In this document: positions 38,801 to 46,531 of the stretch, piece after piece
Layout of the letters: the number at the start of each line of letters is the position of its first letter
Numbering within the stretch: position 1 is the stretch's first letter
Assembly: GCA_002373505.1 (NCBI GenBank)
Contig: DFKE01000010.1
Coordinates: forward strand, 1 to 64,000
Length of the DNA stretch: 64,000 bases
Direction: 5' to 3'
Origin: Bacteroidales bacterium UBA3653
Lineage (GTDB): Bacteria > Bacteroidota > Bacteroidia > Bacteroidales > Paludibacteraceae
The notes under the pieces: model-generated
What the model was told of the DNA's origin: nothing
The model's input: only the letters and a program-made list of their open reading frames with translations
Databases searched by the model: none
Made by a program: the position numbers and the translations under genes

Positions 38801-39071
38801 CCTCATTCGCGAGAAACTCAATCGCCTCACGGAAGGAATAGCCGTACGCCCTTCGCACGAACTGAATAGCATCGCCACCTTCGCCACATCCGAAGCAGTT
38901 CCATAGACCTTTGGCGGGATTGACGTGCAGAGAAGGTTTCTTGTCAGCATGGAAAGGGCACTTGCACACATAATCGGCACTCTGCTTTTTAAGCTGAATG
39001 CCTTTGGCTTCAAATAAGCGTATGAGGTTGGAATTGGAGCGAACTCGTTCAATAAACTCGTCAGAGTACAT
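35817..39071 (-). CDS. Primase-helicase replication protein (CHC2, Toprim, P-loop)
   Basis: Start at 39071 (MYSDEFIERVRSNSNLIRL) gives 1084 residues. N-terminal CHC2 zinc site: Cys38, His41, Cys59 and Cys62 (CPFHADKKPSL, WNCFGCGEGGDAI). A Toprim domain follows at about 250-330 (VVYLVEGAPDVLRL, FIPDADPPN). A DUF927-like P-loop domain has Walker A GPKGSGKT near residue 695 and Walker B ALVHLDEFKNS. It combines primase and helicase, so it likely drives replication of the element from the nearby iterons. It is nearly in contact with the downstream and upstream early genes. Confidence 0.9.
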   Translation of the reverse strand: MYSDEFIERVRSNSNLIRLFEAKGIQLKKQSADYVCKCPFHADKKPSLHVNPAKGLWNCFGCGEGGDAIQFVRRAYGYSFREAIEFLANEENIPIEQEEQLTEAQRQEQQKREVLLNAMDVIADFYVSTLWDDKSEDAKKALEEASGRWDKDFLQQYRIGYAPAKFDALIKYAHTKGISAELLQELGMAKYSKNHNLIDVFRGRIMIPIRKRSGRYVAFTGRTIKSKEGDDTPKYINNANTPLFNKDTTVFGFDVAAAAAIHADVVYLVEGAPDVLRLHLIGVKNAVACLGSAWTENQLRQLQQCTTKLCFIPDADPPNKEATNIRDKQGIGIQAVIKNAKKALALGFTVKVKEIPVGEKQDSPHRISYFKQDPDSYFTSIDKFNKTAEEDFIIWYASKILDVNQATSENSKAIDELAELIAAQEMDSQIPVYIDKLNEIYTGRQSWKKAIESARSKRAKETLTKNEDEMDTLTQFGFLEKDGAYCTPANGGRIKWSNFTLHPLFHVRDNTSALRLYKMKNEDGVEFVIEFQQEELTSLARFRAKVESQGNFVWLAGEAQLTKLKQYLYKATESAELIRQLGWNKRGFFAFSNGIAFRGTWYKVDPLGIVRLPEDKGNYYLPAFSEVHVTDDDNINDFDRRFVHEGLNSISLFEYTSKMVAVFGNKAIVGICFYLATLFRDIILRYVEGFPILNLFGPKGSGKTELGHSLMAFFMSYNKAPNLSTSTLPTIAETVGQVSNALVHLDEFKNSLDIEKYEFLKGLWDSVGRSRMSLDTGKKRETSKVNCGVIISGQEMANRDIALFSRFVFLSFTTSQFSQEQMHAMEKFREIRKRGCSHLTLDIIKLRPQFEQGFQRTYYDVTDQLAKQYADSIEGRIMGNWAIIMAAFKTLENYLKLPFEYAEVYRECCALMEVQNTMSRENNEIANFWKIVSILVNKGVLYEDNDFHIKYMDSIKLKVGKETTTRPLNRVMPVLIIRGTVFDEYKEYCTAHSENYLSAPSLKQYLKAAKDYIGIRAKEAFPLIRNGEPLFVSKPDKKTGELKKERARYVGEAMCFDYQLACELYEFSLASTNIIEESADDDEE

Positions 39072-39073
39072 AC

Positions 39074-39373
39074 TTACTGCATCAGATATTGGGTTACATC
39101 GAACTCCTCCATGCGCGTGTGTTTCGTGTTTGTGCACACGCCCATGTGATTCCATATTACAGTTATTGCATGCTTCTCTACGATCTTAATGTTAGCGATG
39201 TACTTCTCATCTTCCACAAAGACCTGTCCCTTGATTTGCCGGACATAGCCACATGTCTTCTTCTTGAACTCAATTGCGACGAGAGAAAAACCGTCCAGCT
39301 TCTGCAGTGCAGGAAGCCATTCCTCAAGAATAAAGTACTCACGCTTCTTGGGTTGTTTATTTACCTTTTTCAT
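39074..39373 (-). CDS. Small early phage protein (99 aa)
   Basis: Start at 39373 (MKKVNKQPKKREYFILEEW) overlaps the upstream stop by 17 bases. Beta-rich middle (FSLVAIEFKKKTCGYVRQIKGQVFVEDEKYIANIKIV). It abuts the replication gene (3 bases). Function unknown. Confidence 0.6.
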   Translation of the reverse strand: MKKVNKQPKKREYFILEEWLPALQKLDGFSLVAIEFKKKTCGYVRQIKGQVFVEDEKYIANIKIVEKHAITVIWNHMGVCTNTKHTRMEEFDVTQYLMQ

Positions 39374-39584
39374 CTTTCTTCCTGAAGTTTTCAATGATTG
39401 ATTTTACAATAGGTGCCTCGGCGCGATAGATATTACCGCTCTTCATCTTGGCATAAAAAGTGGAGTACGCCCATCCGGTTGCTTGGCAAAGTTCATCTCT
39501 AAACTGCCTTTTCCACTTATTTTTCTTCAATTCGACATAAAAAATGCGAAAATCTTGAATTTTTTCCCGCGAAAATTTGCTCAT
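39357..39584 (-). CDS. Small DNA-binding-like early protein (75 aa)
   Basis: Start at 39584 (MSKFSREKIQDFRIFYVELK). A basic protein with FRDELCQATGWAYSTFYAKMKSGNIYRAEAPIVKSII, compatible with a helix-turn-helix. It is the first leftward gene after the divergent repressor, at the place of Cro/excisionase-like regulators. Promoter at 39611-39641. Confidence 0.65.
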   Translation of the reverse strand: MSKFSREKIQDFRIFYVELKKNKWKRQFRDELCQATGWAYSTFYAKMKSGNIYRAEAPIVKSIIENFRKKDEKGK

Positions 39585-39610
39585 ATCAAAAATTTTTACT
39601 AATTTTGCAG

Positions 39611-39641
39611 CAAAATTACAACAAAAAAATGATATATGCAA
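39611..39641 (-). promoter_or_regulatory. Leftward early promoter
   Basis: TTG (39639-39641), 20 bases, TAATTTTG (39611-39618): the main early promoter, divergent from the repressor gene. Confidence 0.82.
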
Positions 39642-39697
39642 ATATATGAGCGATTTTTCGCTATTATAAATGCACATTTTTTAGACGATTTTGTTGT

Positions 39698-39712
39698 AAT
39701 ATCATAGATATT
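39698..39712. promoter_or_regulatory. Palindromic operator before the repressor gene
   Basis: AATATC-ATA-GATATT, a perfect 15-bp palindrome in the 150-bp divergent region, 22 bases before the repressor start. Good candidate for autoregulation. Confidence 0.55.
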
Positions 39713-39733
39713 AAACTGAAATAAGGAAAAGCA

Positions 39734-40093
39734 ATGTTTAACGGGCAAATTGTCAAAAACTTGCTCAAAGAGACAAAGAGACCAACTGCCGATCTGAGTG
39801 AACTGCTCTACGGCAACCGGAAACGCTCAGTTTCCAATCTCTTGGGCGAGAACTCCAATCCAACAGCTCACACGTTGGAGCAGATGGCCAAGTTCTTTGG
39901 TGTAACTATTGATTACTTCTTCACGGATGAGGAGGAACAGGCACTAACCGAAAGCACTCCGGTTACAGTGTACATGCGTACCATCATAGATACACAAAAG
40001 AAGCTCATCCATGACCAGGAAGAGCGGATCAAAAACTTGGAGAAGATAGTAGCCTTGAAGGAGGAGGAAATGAACCTCTACAAAAAGAGGTAA
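39734..40093 (+). CDS. XRE-family repressor
   Basis: The only clear rightward gene. Residues 1-60 form an XRE helix-turn-helix (ADLSELLYGNRKRSVSNLLGENSNPTAHTLEQMAKFFGV) followed by TIDYFFTDEE, the common end of such domains. Residues 75-119 are a coiled coil (TQKKLIHDQEERIKNLEKIVALKEEEMNLYKKR), probably for dimer formation. It likely represses the divergent early promoter and keeps the element silent. No protease or peptidase domain is present. Confidence 0.87.
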   Translation: MFNGQIVKNLLKETKRPTADLSELLYGNRKRSVSNLLGENSNPTAHTLEQMAKFFGVTIDYFFTDEEEQALTESTPVTVYMRTIIDTQKKLIHDQEERIKNLEKIVALKEEEMNLYKKR

Positions 40094-40305
40094 ATTGTCC
40101 CGAGAGCACTCGGAACTTCGAGCGGAAAAAACGTGCGAAAACTAGTTACGACAAGCGAGTTGTAACTGCCTGAAATACAATTTGATAGGCGCGGGAAAAA
40201 TGGTGCGATTTTTGGTCGGAAAAGTGTCCCGAAATTGTCCCAAAACAGTCCCAAAATGATATTAAACTGATTTGTTAAACGGCTGAAATTCAGTAAGTTA
40301 CGAAA

Positions 40306-40353
40306 ACGGATAACCGCTTCCGAGAGTCGTGGGTTCGAGCCCCACTCTCCACC
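40306..40353 (+). other. tRNA 3'-end fragment, candidate attachment site (right end)
   Basis: The segment holds a perfect T arm (GTGGG-TTCGAGC-CCCAC, 40329-40345) followed by TCTCCAC as acceptor strand, but there is no 5' half that could complete a cloverleaf. It is followed by a terminator. This is what remains at one edge when a tyrosine-recombinase element inserts into a tRNA. The intact tRNA (attL) is not in this window. Sequence upstream (40094-40305) is non-coding with four GTCCC boxes and an AGTTAC/GTAACT inverted repeat, as in attP arms. Confidence 0.55.
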
Positions 40354-40385
40354 CGAAAGAGAGAGCCGTAATGGCTCTCTCTTCG
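40354..40385 (+). terminator. Terminator after the tRNA fragment
   Basis: CGAAAGAGAGAGCC pairs with GGCTCTCTCTTCG across a GTAAT loop. No strong T run follows, but the position after a tRNA 3' end is typical. Confidence 0.75.
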
Positions 40386-40478
40386 TGTGTATAGGGGGCA
40401 TCTCGCCCACGACCGTGGGTTCTCCGCCGCTGCGCTCTGTCGATTATTGCGAGGTGTCGCAATTTTCGAGCCCCCATT

Positions 40479-40802
40479 TTATAGCGATATTAACAAACTA
40501 TAATCCGTGCCATCGTCTATGATACTATGACCGGAATTGTCAGTAGCAACGACAACAGGTACCGTGAAATTGTCTTTAGGCTCTGCAGGGCGATGAATAA
40601 AAAGCCCGATCAGTAGACCAACGGCGGCAGCTGCAGGCGTTGCTATCCATCCCCAATAACGTGTGTGCTTTTGCGGAACAACCATCGTTGCAGGAGTGGA
40701 GATGTTTTTCTCTGATTGCTTGCGCAGCCGACGTGCAGAAGCTGAAAGTTGGCTCTCAAAAGAGTCCGTACTCTGTACTCTGTATTCTGTATTCTTATTC
40801 AT
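40479..40802 (-). CDS. Small membrane protein, probable anti-sigma partner
   Basis: A 107-residue protein with a basic cytoplasmic start, one transmembrane helix (residues about 50-68, WGWIATPAAAAVGLLIGLF) and a short periplasmic tail. It overlaps the ECF sigma gene by 8 bases. That layout suggests an anti-sigma or accessory protein of the sigma factor at 40795. It lacks a recognisable zinc-anti-sigma domain. Downstream to 40386 the sequence is non-coding with an ATTGCGA/TCGCAAT hairpin. Confidence 0.65.
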   Translation of the reverse strand: MNKNTEYRVQSTDSFESQLSASARRLRKQSEKNISTPATMVVPQKHTRYWGWIATPAAAAVGLLIGLFIHRPAEPKDNFTVPVVVATDNSGHSIIDDGTDYSLLISL

Positions 40803-41367
40803 AATCTTTTAGTTTTAATCGTAAATAATTGGTCAGTGTGTTGAGCCGCGATTTGACCGTTCCTTCCGGGATGGCGATTATTGCCGCAATCTCCGGTACG
40901 GTCAGTTCTTGTGTGAAGCGCAGTTCAAACAGCATCTGCTGTGCCTCGTTCAAAAGGGACAGTTCCTGCTGCAGCGCGCTGTCAAACGTGGCGGCATCCA
41001 GTTGCAAAGGCGTATTGTCTTCCGCTATCGGTTCTTCCGCAGGAAGCGAATCCAAGTACGCTTGCTCGTGTTGGTTTTGCCGGTAGGTGTTCTTGCAAAG
41101 GTTGTAAGCGATTGTGAAAATCCATGTGCGGAAGGGCTGACCGTCCGAATAGTTCCACCGTGAGGACCACACTTTCAGGAATGTGTCTTGCATATGATCC
41201 AAAGCCTTTTCCTCGTCGCCGCCAAGCCGCCGGAAGAAGAATCCTTGCAGCAACCGGGCATAGCGGCGGTAGAGTTCCGCAAAGGCTTTCTCGTCGTCCT
41301 TCCGACGGATACGCTCCATGAGTTGCCCGTCGGAAAGAGACTTATAATTAACGAAAAGTGCTATCAT
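40795..41367 (-). CDS. ECF RNA polymerase sigma factor (module 1)
   Basis: 190 residues: region 2 (ALLQGFFFRRLGGDEEKALDHMQDTFLKVWSS, then FRTWIFTIAYNLCKN) and region 4 (LNEAQQMLFELRFTQELTVPEIAAIIAIPEGTVKSRLNTLTNYLR). A typical sigma-70 ECF of Bacteroidota. Coupled by short overlaps to a small membrane protein downstream and to the 414-residue exported protein upstream. Confidence 0.93.
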   Translation of the reverse strand: MIALFVNYKSLSDGQLMERIRRKDDEKAFAELYRRYARLLQGFFFRRLGGDEEKALDHMQDTFLKVWSSRWNYSDGQPFRTWIFTIAYNLCKNTYRQNQHEQAYLDSLPAEEPIAEDNTPLQLDAATFDSALQQELSLLNEAQQMLFELRFTQELTVPEIAAIIAIPEGTVKSRLNTLTNYLRLKLKDYE

Positions 41368-42584
41368 TGCTTGTCGCCCAATAGGTTGAAATACTTTTGC
41401 TTCTCTTCGTTTGACAGCGATGTCCTCGCAACGGCTGCACTCAGGTATCGTGTCAGGCGGTTGGCGTGCAATGTATCACCTGCCTGCCTGTAACTCTTGA
41501 CAACCGGCGCCAGCATGACCATATAGTTGAGCTGGATACGTTCGCTGCCTTTCCATTGCTCCTCGTTGACATAAAGCGGCTCTGTCAGATAGCCCATTCG
41601 GTATTTTTCTTCCACATTTCGCATCGCAACTGCCATATTGTCGTAACTGTGCGCCGAATAACGGAACACCAAGCCTTCGTTGTATAGTTTCCGGCTCAGA
41701 CCGTTCTCTTTGGCCAGCGATTCACGCGGAGAGAAATAAGCAGGGCGGCGGCTTTCTTTGATGATATGTTCTACAATATCCTGCAAATACACCTCGTTCC
41801 CATTCTCCATGGCAGTGTAATCTTTGGTGACTTCGAACGGCTTGATACCCAGCTTGCGGCATAAGACATCGCGGTACGTGTCCAGCCACAGGAAAGATAT
41901 AGGAATAATGATTTTATCGGTGTGCAGGTCCAGTGCCTCTTGCAGAATGAGAGGAGCATAGAACGACACATCGCCGTTCTCAAAGTAGAGCGCACCGGAT
42001 TCCATTCCGCGCAGGCAGTTGTCCGCGTAACGGAGCAAATAGGACGGATACGCATTGTTCTTGTAGAGCGACAGCGCAAGCGTGTGCAGCGTGGATCTGT
42101 CCGCATCGGACAGTTCTCCTTTCAACACCAGATAGGCAATCAGCATCGTTGTATTCTGCCGTCCTATGTCTGCCGGAATCTGCTGCAATGCTTTTTCCGC
42201 CCACCGGGAAGCGTCCGCTCCTTGCATGTCGCGCTCGGTCTGATACATGGCTAAGTTATACGTGAACGAATTGGGGATGTGCTTTGCCATTTCGTCCAAT
42301 ACCGCCCTTTTGCGGTCGGTCATGCCGTATTGGTCATTGAGCATGTCGGCATAACGCGCAGCACTGAAATACTGTTCCCAAGCGTGCTCGTCGGATGGGT
42401 TGGCTTGCGCCTTTTTCTGCCAAAGGTTTTGCTGGTGTTCATACCATGCGGCGTCGTATTCATCTACTACAATACCGCGGATTTCTTGGGGTTCCTGCGT
42501 TTCCGGATGCGTGAACGCTTGTAGTGTCCCGATGCAGCCCAGTGCTAATACTGCTACTGCAATAATCAAATACTTTTTATCCAT
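41364..42584 (-). CDS. Exported helical-repeat protein of the ECF module
   Basis: Start at 42584 (MDKKYLIIAVAVLALGCIG) with a signal or anchor sequence; the longer frame adds eight residues. The mature part is TPR-like (HAWEQYFSAARYADMLNDQYG, FTYNLAMYQTERDMQGADASRWAEKALQQIP), with further helical pairs. It overlaps the sigma factor start by 4 bases, so sigma and this protein are co-expressed. Role unknown; envelope sensing is possible. Confidence 0.75.
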   Translation of the reverse strand: MDKKYLIIAVAVLALGCIGTLQAFTHPETQEPQEIRGIVVDEYDAAWYEHQQNLWQKKAQANPSDEHAWEQYFSAARYADMLNDQYGMTDRKRAVLDEMAKHIPNSFTYNLAMYQTERDMQGADASRWAEKALQQIPADIGRQNTTMLIAYLVLKGELSDADRSTLHTLALSLYKNNAYPSYLLRYADNCLRGMESGALYFENGDVSFYAPLILQEALDLHTDKIIIPISFLWLDTYRDVLCRKLGIKPFEVTKDYTAMENGNEVYLQDIVEHIIKESRRPAYFSPRESLAKENGLSRKLYNEGLVFRYSAHSYDNMAVAMRNVEEKYRMGYLTEPLYVNEEQWKGSERIQLNYMVMLAPVVKSYRQAGDTLHANRLTRYLSAAVARTSLSNEEKQKYFNLLGDKQ

Positions 42585-42734
42585 TTTGGTTGTAATAATC
42601 GTGCCCATAGGGGCTAAGAAATTTTATCGGTTAATATTCTGTTTTCTGAGTGCGCTCTCACTACTGCATACACCGATAAACTCAAATCGTTCATTTTTCT
42701 ATAGCAAAAAATGTGCCTTAATGTATTTTTATAT

Positions 42735-42800
42735 GTGTCATATTTTAAAATCAAACTTCGCCATCTTCCCAAACGGAATTATGCCAAATTCCTGCCAATA
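42735..42800. repeat. Two to three copies of a 23-bp intergenic repeat
   Basis: Units like CAAACTTCGCCATCTTCCCA and GGAATTATGCCAAATTCC, closely matching the array at 47155-47277. The remaining gap 42609-42957 has a terminator and nothing else I can support. Confidence 0.7.
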
Positions 42801-42856
42801 AGTCGAAAAATCATCTATGTATTGTAAATATTCAAGTGATTATACAGAAACAAATA

Positions 42857-42886
42857 AAACGCTGCAAATCAGCAACTTGCAACGTT
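42857..42886 (-). terminator. Terminator of the OMP receptor gene
   Basis: AACGCTGCAA (42858-42867) pairs with TTGCAACGTT (42877-42886), with TTTTATTTG following on the minus strand; about 70 bases after the stop at 42958. Confidence 0.75.
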
Positions 42887-42957
42887 CTATTTGAAATTAA
42901 TTATTTTAAATTCTTAAAGAGGTTCCGAGTGCCGCTATTCTTACACACAATTCTTTC

Positions 42958-45369
42958 CTATTTCGTACCACTCAAGATACCATTTTCTTTATCTTCATTG
43001 TTGATGCGTTGATATCCGCGTGTCGAGGCTCTCGACCCAAAGTCAAGATTGAAGTTGAAATTGAGCATCAGCACTTGACGATAGTTCTGCATAACGGCTG
43101 TATTGGCAGTCGGGGCAAGGGCAGACAAGTCCTTTGTGACGGTTCTGGAGCCGTGTGGAGAGAACGGATTAACCATCATAATACCGAAGCCGAAATGCTC
43201 TGAATTATAGTTGATGCCTATATCGTGCGTCAGCTCGCCGAGGGTCAGCGTTTCGCCCCATAAGTTATGCTGCGCAGTAACCACATCGGCAAAGAAGCGC
43301 CAACCTTTCAGTAGATAGAAAATGCCGCCACGCACACCGTAATTGACATGCTCATGGTGGTAGTTGTTGCCCTGACTGACCATGTATTTGACAAATGGCG
43401 TGACATTGAACATCAGTTTGTTATCAAGCAGTTTAACTTGCACACTCGGCGAGACATTCAATTTATGATAGCCGCGCTGGTTGTCATACATGCGGATGGC
43501 ATAAGGCGACCCGTCTATAATTTCCTCAAAGGTTTCTTCCATAATAGGCTTGTGGTCGTAGCTATAGTTTGCCCAAAGATTGAGATTGACATGCTTGGAC
43601 TGCCACGATAGTTCCATCTCATTCGACACATACATGACAGATCTCAGGTTCGGGTTGCCTCGCCGCATTTGGTACTTGTCAATCTGTTGCGTAATATCGG
43701 ACAACTGCGACAAAGAGGGTTGGTAGCCGGACACATAGCCTTTGTATTTCCAGAACCAACCTTTTCCAAAATCATAACTCATGGTCAACTGCGGGCGTGC
43801 AATCCAAGTGCTTTGTTTCTGTCCGCCTTGCTCAATAAGGGTGTGCATAACTCCGATACCTACCACATATGAAAACTTATCAACTCTGTGCCTCATTTCA
43901 GCGAAAGCATAGGTCTCAGCGGTCGTCATATTGACGGTCGCGGCGGTGTTTCCCCAATAGGTGTTCTTCACCCATTGTTGGTTATGCCGTGCACCTACGG
44001 TGAGCATGATATTTTCCCATTCCTTTTCATAGATAGCTTCGCCGATAAGCGACCACTTGTCTCCTCTCACGGACGAAAGTACGTTCGTTGTATCGTTAGA
44101 AGCCGAGCCCCGAAGCGGCGTTTGCAGAAAACGGCGGTCGCTGTGGGTATTGATATACGTGCCGACCACATCAAAATACAAACGTTGCTTGTGCGGCAGG
44201 TTATGCTGATAATAGATGTCCAATGACGGTGACTGACTGCTGCTGTTCTCATGGTCGTGTATCTCAAATGAATCCGTCGGCTGAAACAAACGGCTGTCGC
44301 GGTCAGATGGTCCGTAAGGTGTATATGCCATATTATCACGCAAGCGGATGTTCAGCATATTTTTGTCGCCGTTTGTCCAGTTGTAATTCAGTGACACATT
44401 AACAGGATAAGTCTTGTAACGCGTCGGTTCGCCTACTTCGTTGTTCTCTATCTTGCCTGTCGAGAAGTCTTGTGCAAGGCGAGTGTGAGCTTGCTCACCC
44501 GACTCGCCGCCGCCAAGACTGGCAATGTGAGCTCCGCTCATGTTGAAATGGTAGGTCTCATTATTGGTACGCGTCCAATAAATATCGTACGGCGCATAAG
44601 TAGCGACTGCTTGTAAAGACGATTTGCCAAAATGCACCTTACCTACCAGATAGTAATTGCCGATACCCGGCAGGGTCAAACCGTTTGTGCCTGCAAGCAT
44701 GAGCGAACCGCCTGTGTCGCGGTGCTTGACAATATAATCAACTACAGCCGCCGCACCGTTGTATCGCACGCCCGGTTGGTCGTGGTACTCAATGCGGATA
44801 ATATCTTTCGGGTTGATGGCTTTGACATCCGCCGTGCTTGCCTCTACACCGTTGATGCGCAGCTGCACACTCTCGTCAGAAAGCGTTTTGACGGAATTGT
44901 CTATAGGACTGATCACGATGCGCGGAATTTGCAAGTTCTGTAACAGAGAAACGCCATCTGAGGAAGCCTGCATCTGTTCTTTGGATGGCAACAAAATTTG
45001 CCTGTCCACTTTCTGAATTATGGCTTGACTTTCCACAACCACTTCGCCCAGTTCCGTTGCGCCTTCTTGCATTTGTATCGTGCCTATATGCGTATTGTCG
45101 TTCACGGTAAGAGCCATGCGGATTGTTTCATAACCGATATAGGAGAGTTCCAGAATATAGTTTCCTGTGTCCGCGTTAAGCGTGAACTTGCCGTTGCTGT
45201 CGGTGGTTGTTCCGGCTATCTGCACCGTGTCCTGTATTAGCAAGACGGTTGCACCGATAATAGAAGACTTATCGTTAGCGTCCTTGATACGACCGGATAT
45301 TTTGGCATTGTTCGCCGTTGCGGTTATGGCAGAGCATAGCAATACCGCAAAAAATATAGAGTGTTTCAT
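42958..45369 (-). CDS. TonB-dependent-receptor-like outer-membrane beta-barrel protein
   Basis: Start at 45369 (MKHSIFFAVLLCSAITATA), 803 residues. Signal peptide, then a carboxypeptidase-regulatory beta sandwich (KISGRIKDANDKSSIIGATVLL, 24-110), a plug-like part (QLRINGVEASTADVKAINPKDIIRIEYHDQPGVRY), and a long barrel of the OMP_b-brl_3 type to the C-terminus. It probably takes up an unknown nutrient, or is a surface protein of the TonB superfamily. It lies next to a DUF4252 gene and the second ECF sigma module. Confidence 0.88.
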   Translation of the reverse strand: MKHSIFFAVLLCSAITATANNAKISGRIKDANDKSSIIGATVLLIQDTVQIAGTTTDSNGKFTLNADTGNYILELSYIGYETIRMALTVNDNTHIGTIQMQEGATELGEVVVESQAIIQKVDRQILLPSKEQMQASSDGVSLLQNLQIPRIVISPIDNSVKTLSDESVQLRINGVEASTADVKAINPKDIIRIEYHDQPGVRYNGAAAVVDYIVKHRDTGGSLMLAGTNGLTLPGIGNYYLVGKVHFGKSSLQAVATYAPYDIYWTRTNNETYHFNMSGAHIASLGGGESGEQAHTRLAQDFSTGKIENNEVGEPTRYKTYPVNVSLNYNWTNGDKNMLNIRLRDNMAYTPYGPSDRDSRLFQPTDSFEIHDHENSSSQSPSLDIYYQHNLPHKQRLYFDVVGTYINTHSDRRFLQTPLRGSASNDTTNVLSSVRGDKWSLIGEAIYEKEWENIMLTVGARHNQQWVKNTYWGNTAATVNMTTAETYAFAEMRHRVDKFSYVVGIGVMHTLIEQGGQKQSTWIARPQLTMSYDFGKGWFWKYKGYVSGYQPSLSQLSDITQQIDKYQMRRGNPNLRSVMYVSNEMELSWQSKHVNLNLWANYSYDHKPIMEETFEEIIDGSPYAIRMYDNQRGYHKLNVSPSVQVKLLDNKLMFNVTPFVKYMVSQGNNYHHEHVNYGVRGGIFYLLKGWRFFADVVTAQHNLWGETLTLGELTHDIGINYNSEHFGFGIMMVNPFSPHGSRTVTKDLSALAPTANTAVMQNYRQVLMLNFNFNLDFGSRASTRGYQRINNEDKENGILSGTK

Positions 45370-45505
45370 TGTTTGTCTGGATTTTGTTGGGTAAAGGGCA
45401 TAGAGCAACCGTTCTACATACTATGGTATGAAGAAATTTGGTGAAAAACTTTGATAGCCGCAGAACGGTTGCTACAAAGCCTTCTTTATAGAAAAGAGTG
45501 ATAAC

Positions 45506-45958
45506 CTATTGCATCAGCTTGGCGACTTCTTCTTTTGTGAAATTGCCGACGATGACAATCATCGAACTATCCAGTTTTCCGACAGAGCCGATGATCAGTT
45601 CGTGCGGCTTGCGCTTGTTGGAAAAGATGAACACATTATCCCCTTCCTCGGAATGACTAGTCATAAGGATTTCATATTCATCGTTATTAGAAAGCGTACT
45701 GATGTCTTTGTCTATCTGTTTCTTGCCCTGTTTGCTGTCCGCGCTGATGATAAGGAGTTTGTCTATATTACTCAACTTCCCTAAGGAATCATCTCCTGTC
45801 GCTGTTTTTATGAAAGATGAGCCAAGATTGAACATGGCTTTGTTGATGCAGACAAAACTGATGCTATCCATCGAAGCATACTTGGTAAATATCTTGTTCT
45901 GTGCTTGCGTAGACATTGCACATGCAAGGATACAGATTGCAATAATAATCTTTTTCAT
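45506..45958 (-). CDS. DUF4252 secreted protein
   Basis: 150 residues with a signal peptide (MKKIIIAICILACAMSTQAQ). The mature part (NIDKLLIISADSKQGKKQIDKDISTL, MIVIVGNFTKEEVAKLMQ) fits DUF4252, a family commonly located behind an ECF sigma and anti-sigma pair in Bacteroidales. Co-transcribed from 47112. Confidence 0.8.
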   Translation of the reverse strand: MKKIIIAICILACAMSTQAQNKIFTKYASMDSISFVCINKAMFNLGSSFIKTATGDDSLGKLSNIDKLLIISADSKQGKKQIDKDISTLSNNDEYEILMTSHSEEGDNVFIFSNKRKPHELIIGSVGKLDSSMIVIVGNFTKEEVAKLMQ

Positions 45959-45970
45959 AACTATATGTTT

Positions 45971-46531
45971 TTAGAATGTTATATGTTTATTGATTATTTC
46001 TTTTGTGTCTTCTACCTGCTCAAAAGCATTGCGAGTAGGGGCTAAGCATTGCTGCGATGCCTTGGTAATCATCGCATTGGCTTTGTGCAGTTCTGCTGCA
46101 GCTTCTTCCGGTGTCTTGCATGTGTCGCGGAATGGGTCTGTTGTGTATGTTCGCTGATGAAATAACACACCGCCGCCTATCGCGAGAAGAATAGCCACCG
46201 TTGCTGCAACGCGATACCACATCTTCGGAGGTGTTTTAAGACGGTAGGTGATTCCTTTGTGGTGCTTCACCTCTGATAGAACCGGCTTTTTCTCCGTTTG
46301 TCCGAGGTTGTTCACAAAAGCGGTGATTTCCTCGGCTATGTCTTGCGGCATTTCTTGGTCGGAGATCTGCGCAAGCATAAGGAATAGTTGCTTGTCCTCT
46401 TGCAACTTTTCCGGCACATCCTCACGATGGAAAAAATCAGCCAACAGCCTTTCTTCGTCCGGCGTCGTTTGTCCCTCGTAGAAACGAGAGAGAAGCGATT
46501 TAATTTGTTCTATGGTCATGTTGTATGTCAT
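45971..46531 (-). CDS. Anti-sigma factor-like membrane protein
   Basis: 186 residues (Met5 at 46519 is an alternative start). The N-terminal 60 residues are a short anti-sigma-like helix pair (IKSLLSRFYEGQTTPDEERLLADFFHRE). One transmembrane helix follows at about 107-125 (VAATVAILLAIGGGVLF) and a short periplasmic domain. It overlaps the sigma gene by 4 bases. It probably holds the sigma factor 46528-47013 at the membrane. Confidence 0.78.
   Translation of the reverse strand: MTYNMTIEQIKSLLSRFYEGQTTPDEERLLADFFHREDVPEKLQEDKQLFLMLAQISDQEMPQDIAEEITAFVNNLGQTEKKPVLSEVKHHKGITYRLKTPPKMWYRVAATVAILLAIGGGVLFHQRTYTTDPFRDTCKTPEEAAAELHKANAMITKASQQCLAPTRNAFEQVEDTKEIINKHITF

Noticed and set aside
40261..40353. 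Complete tRNA gene
   Set aside because: T arm and acceptor 3' strand are present, but no D arm, sound anticodon stem or matching 5' acceptor strand is found upstream.
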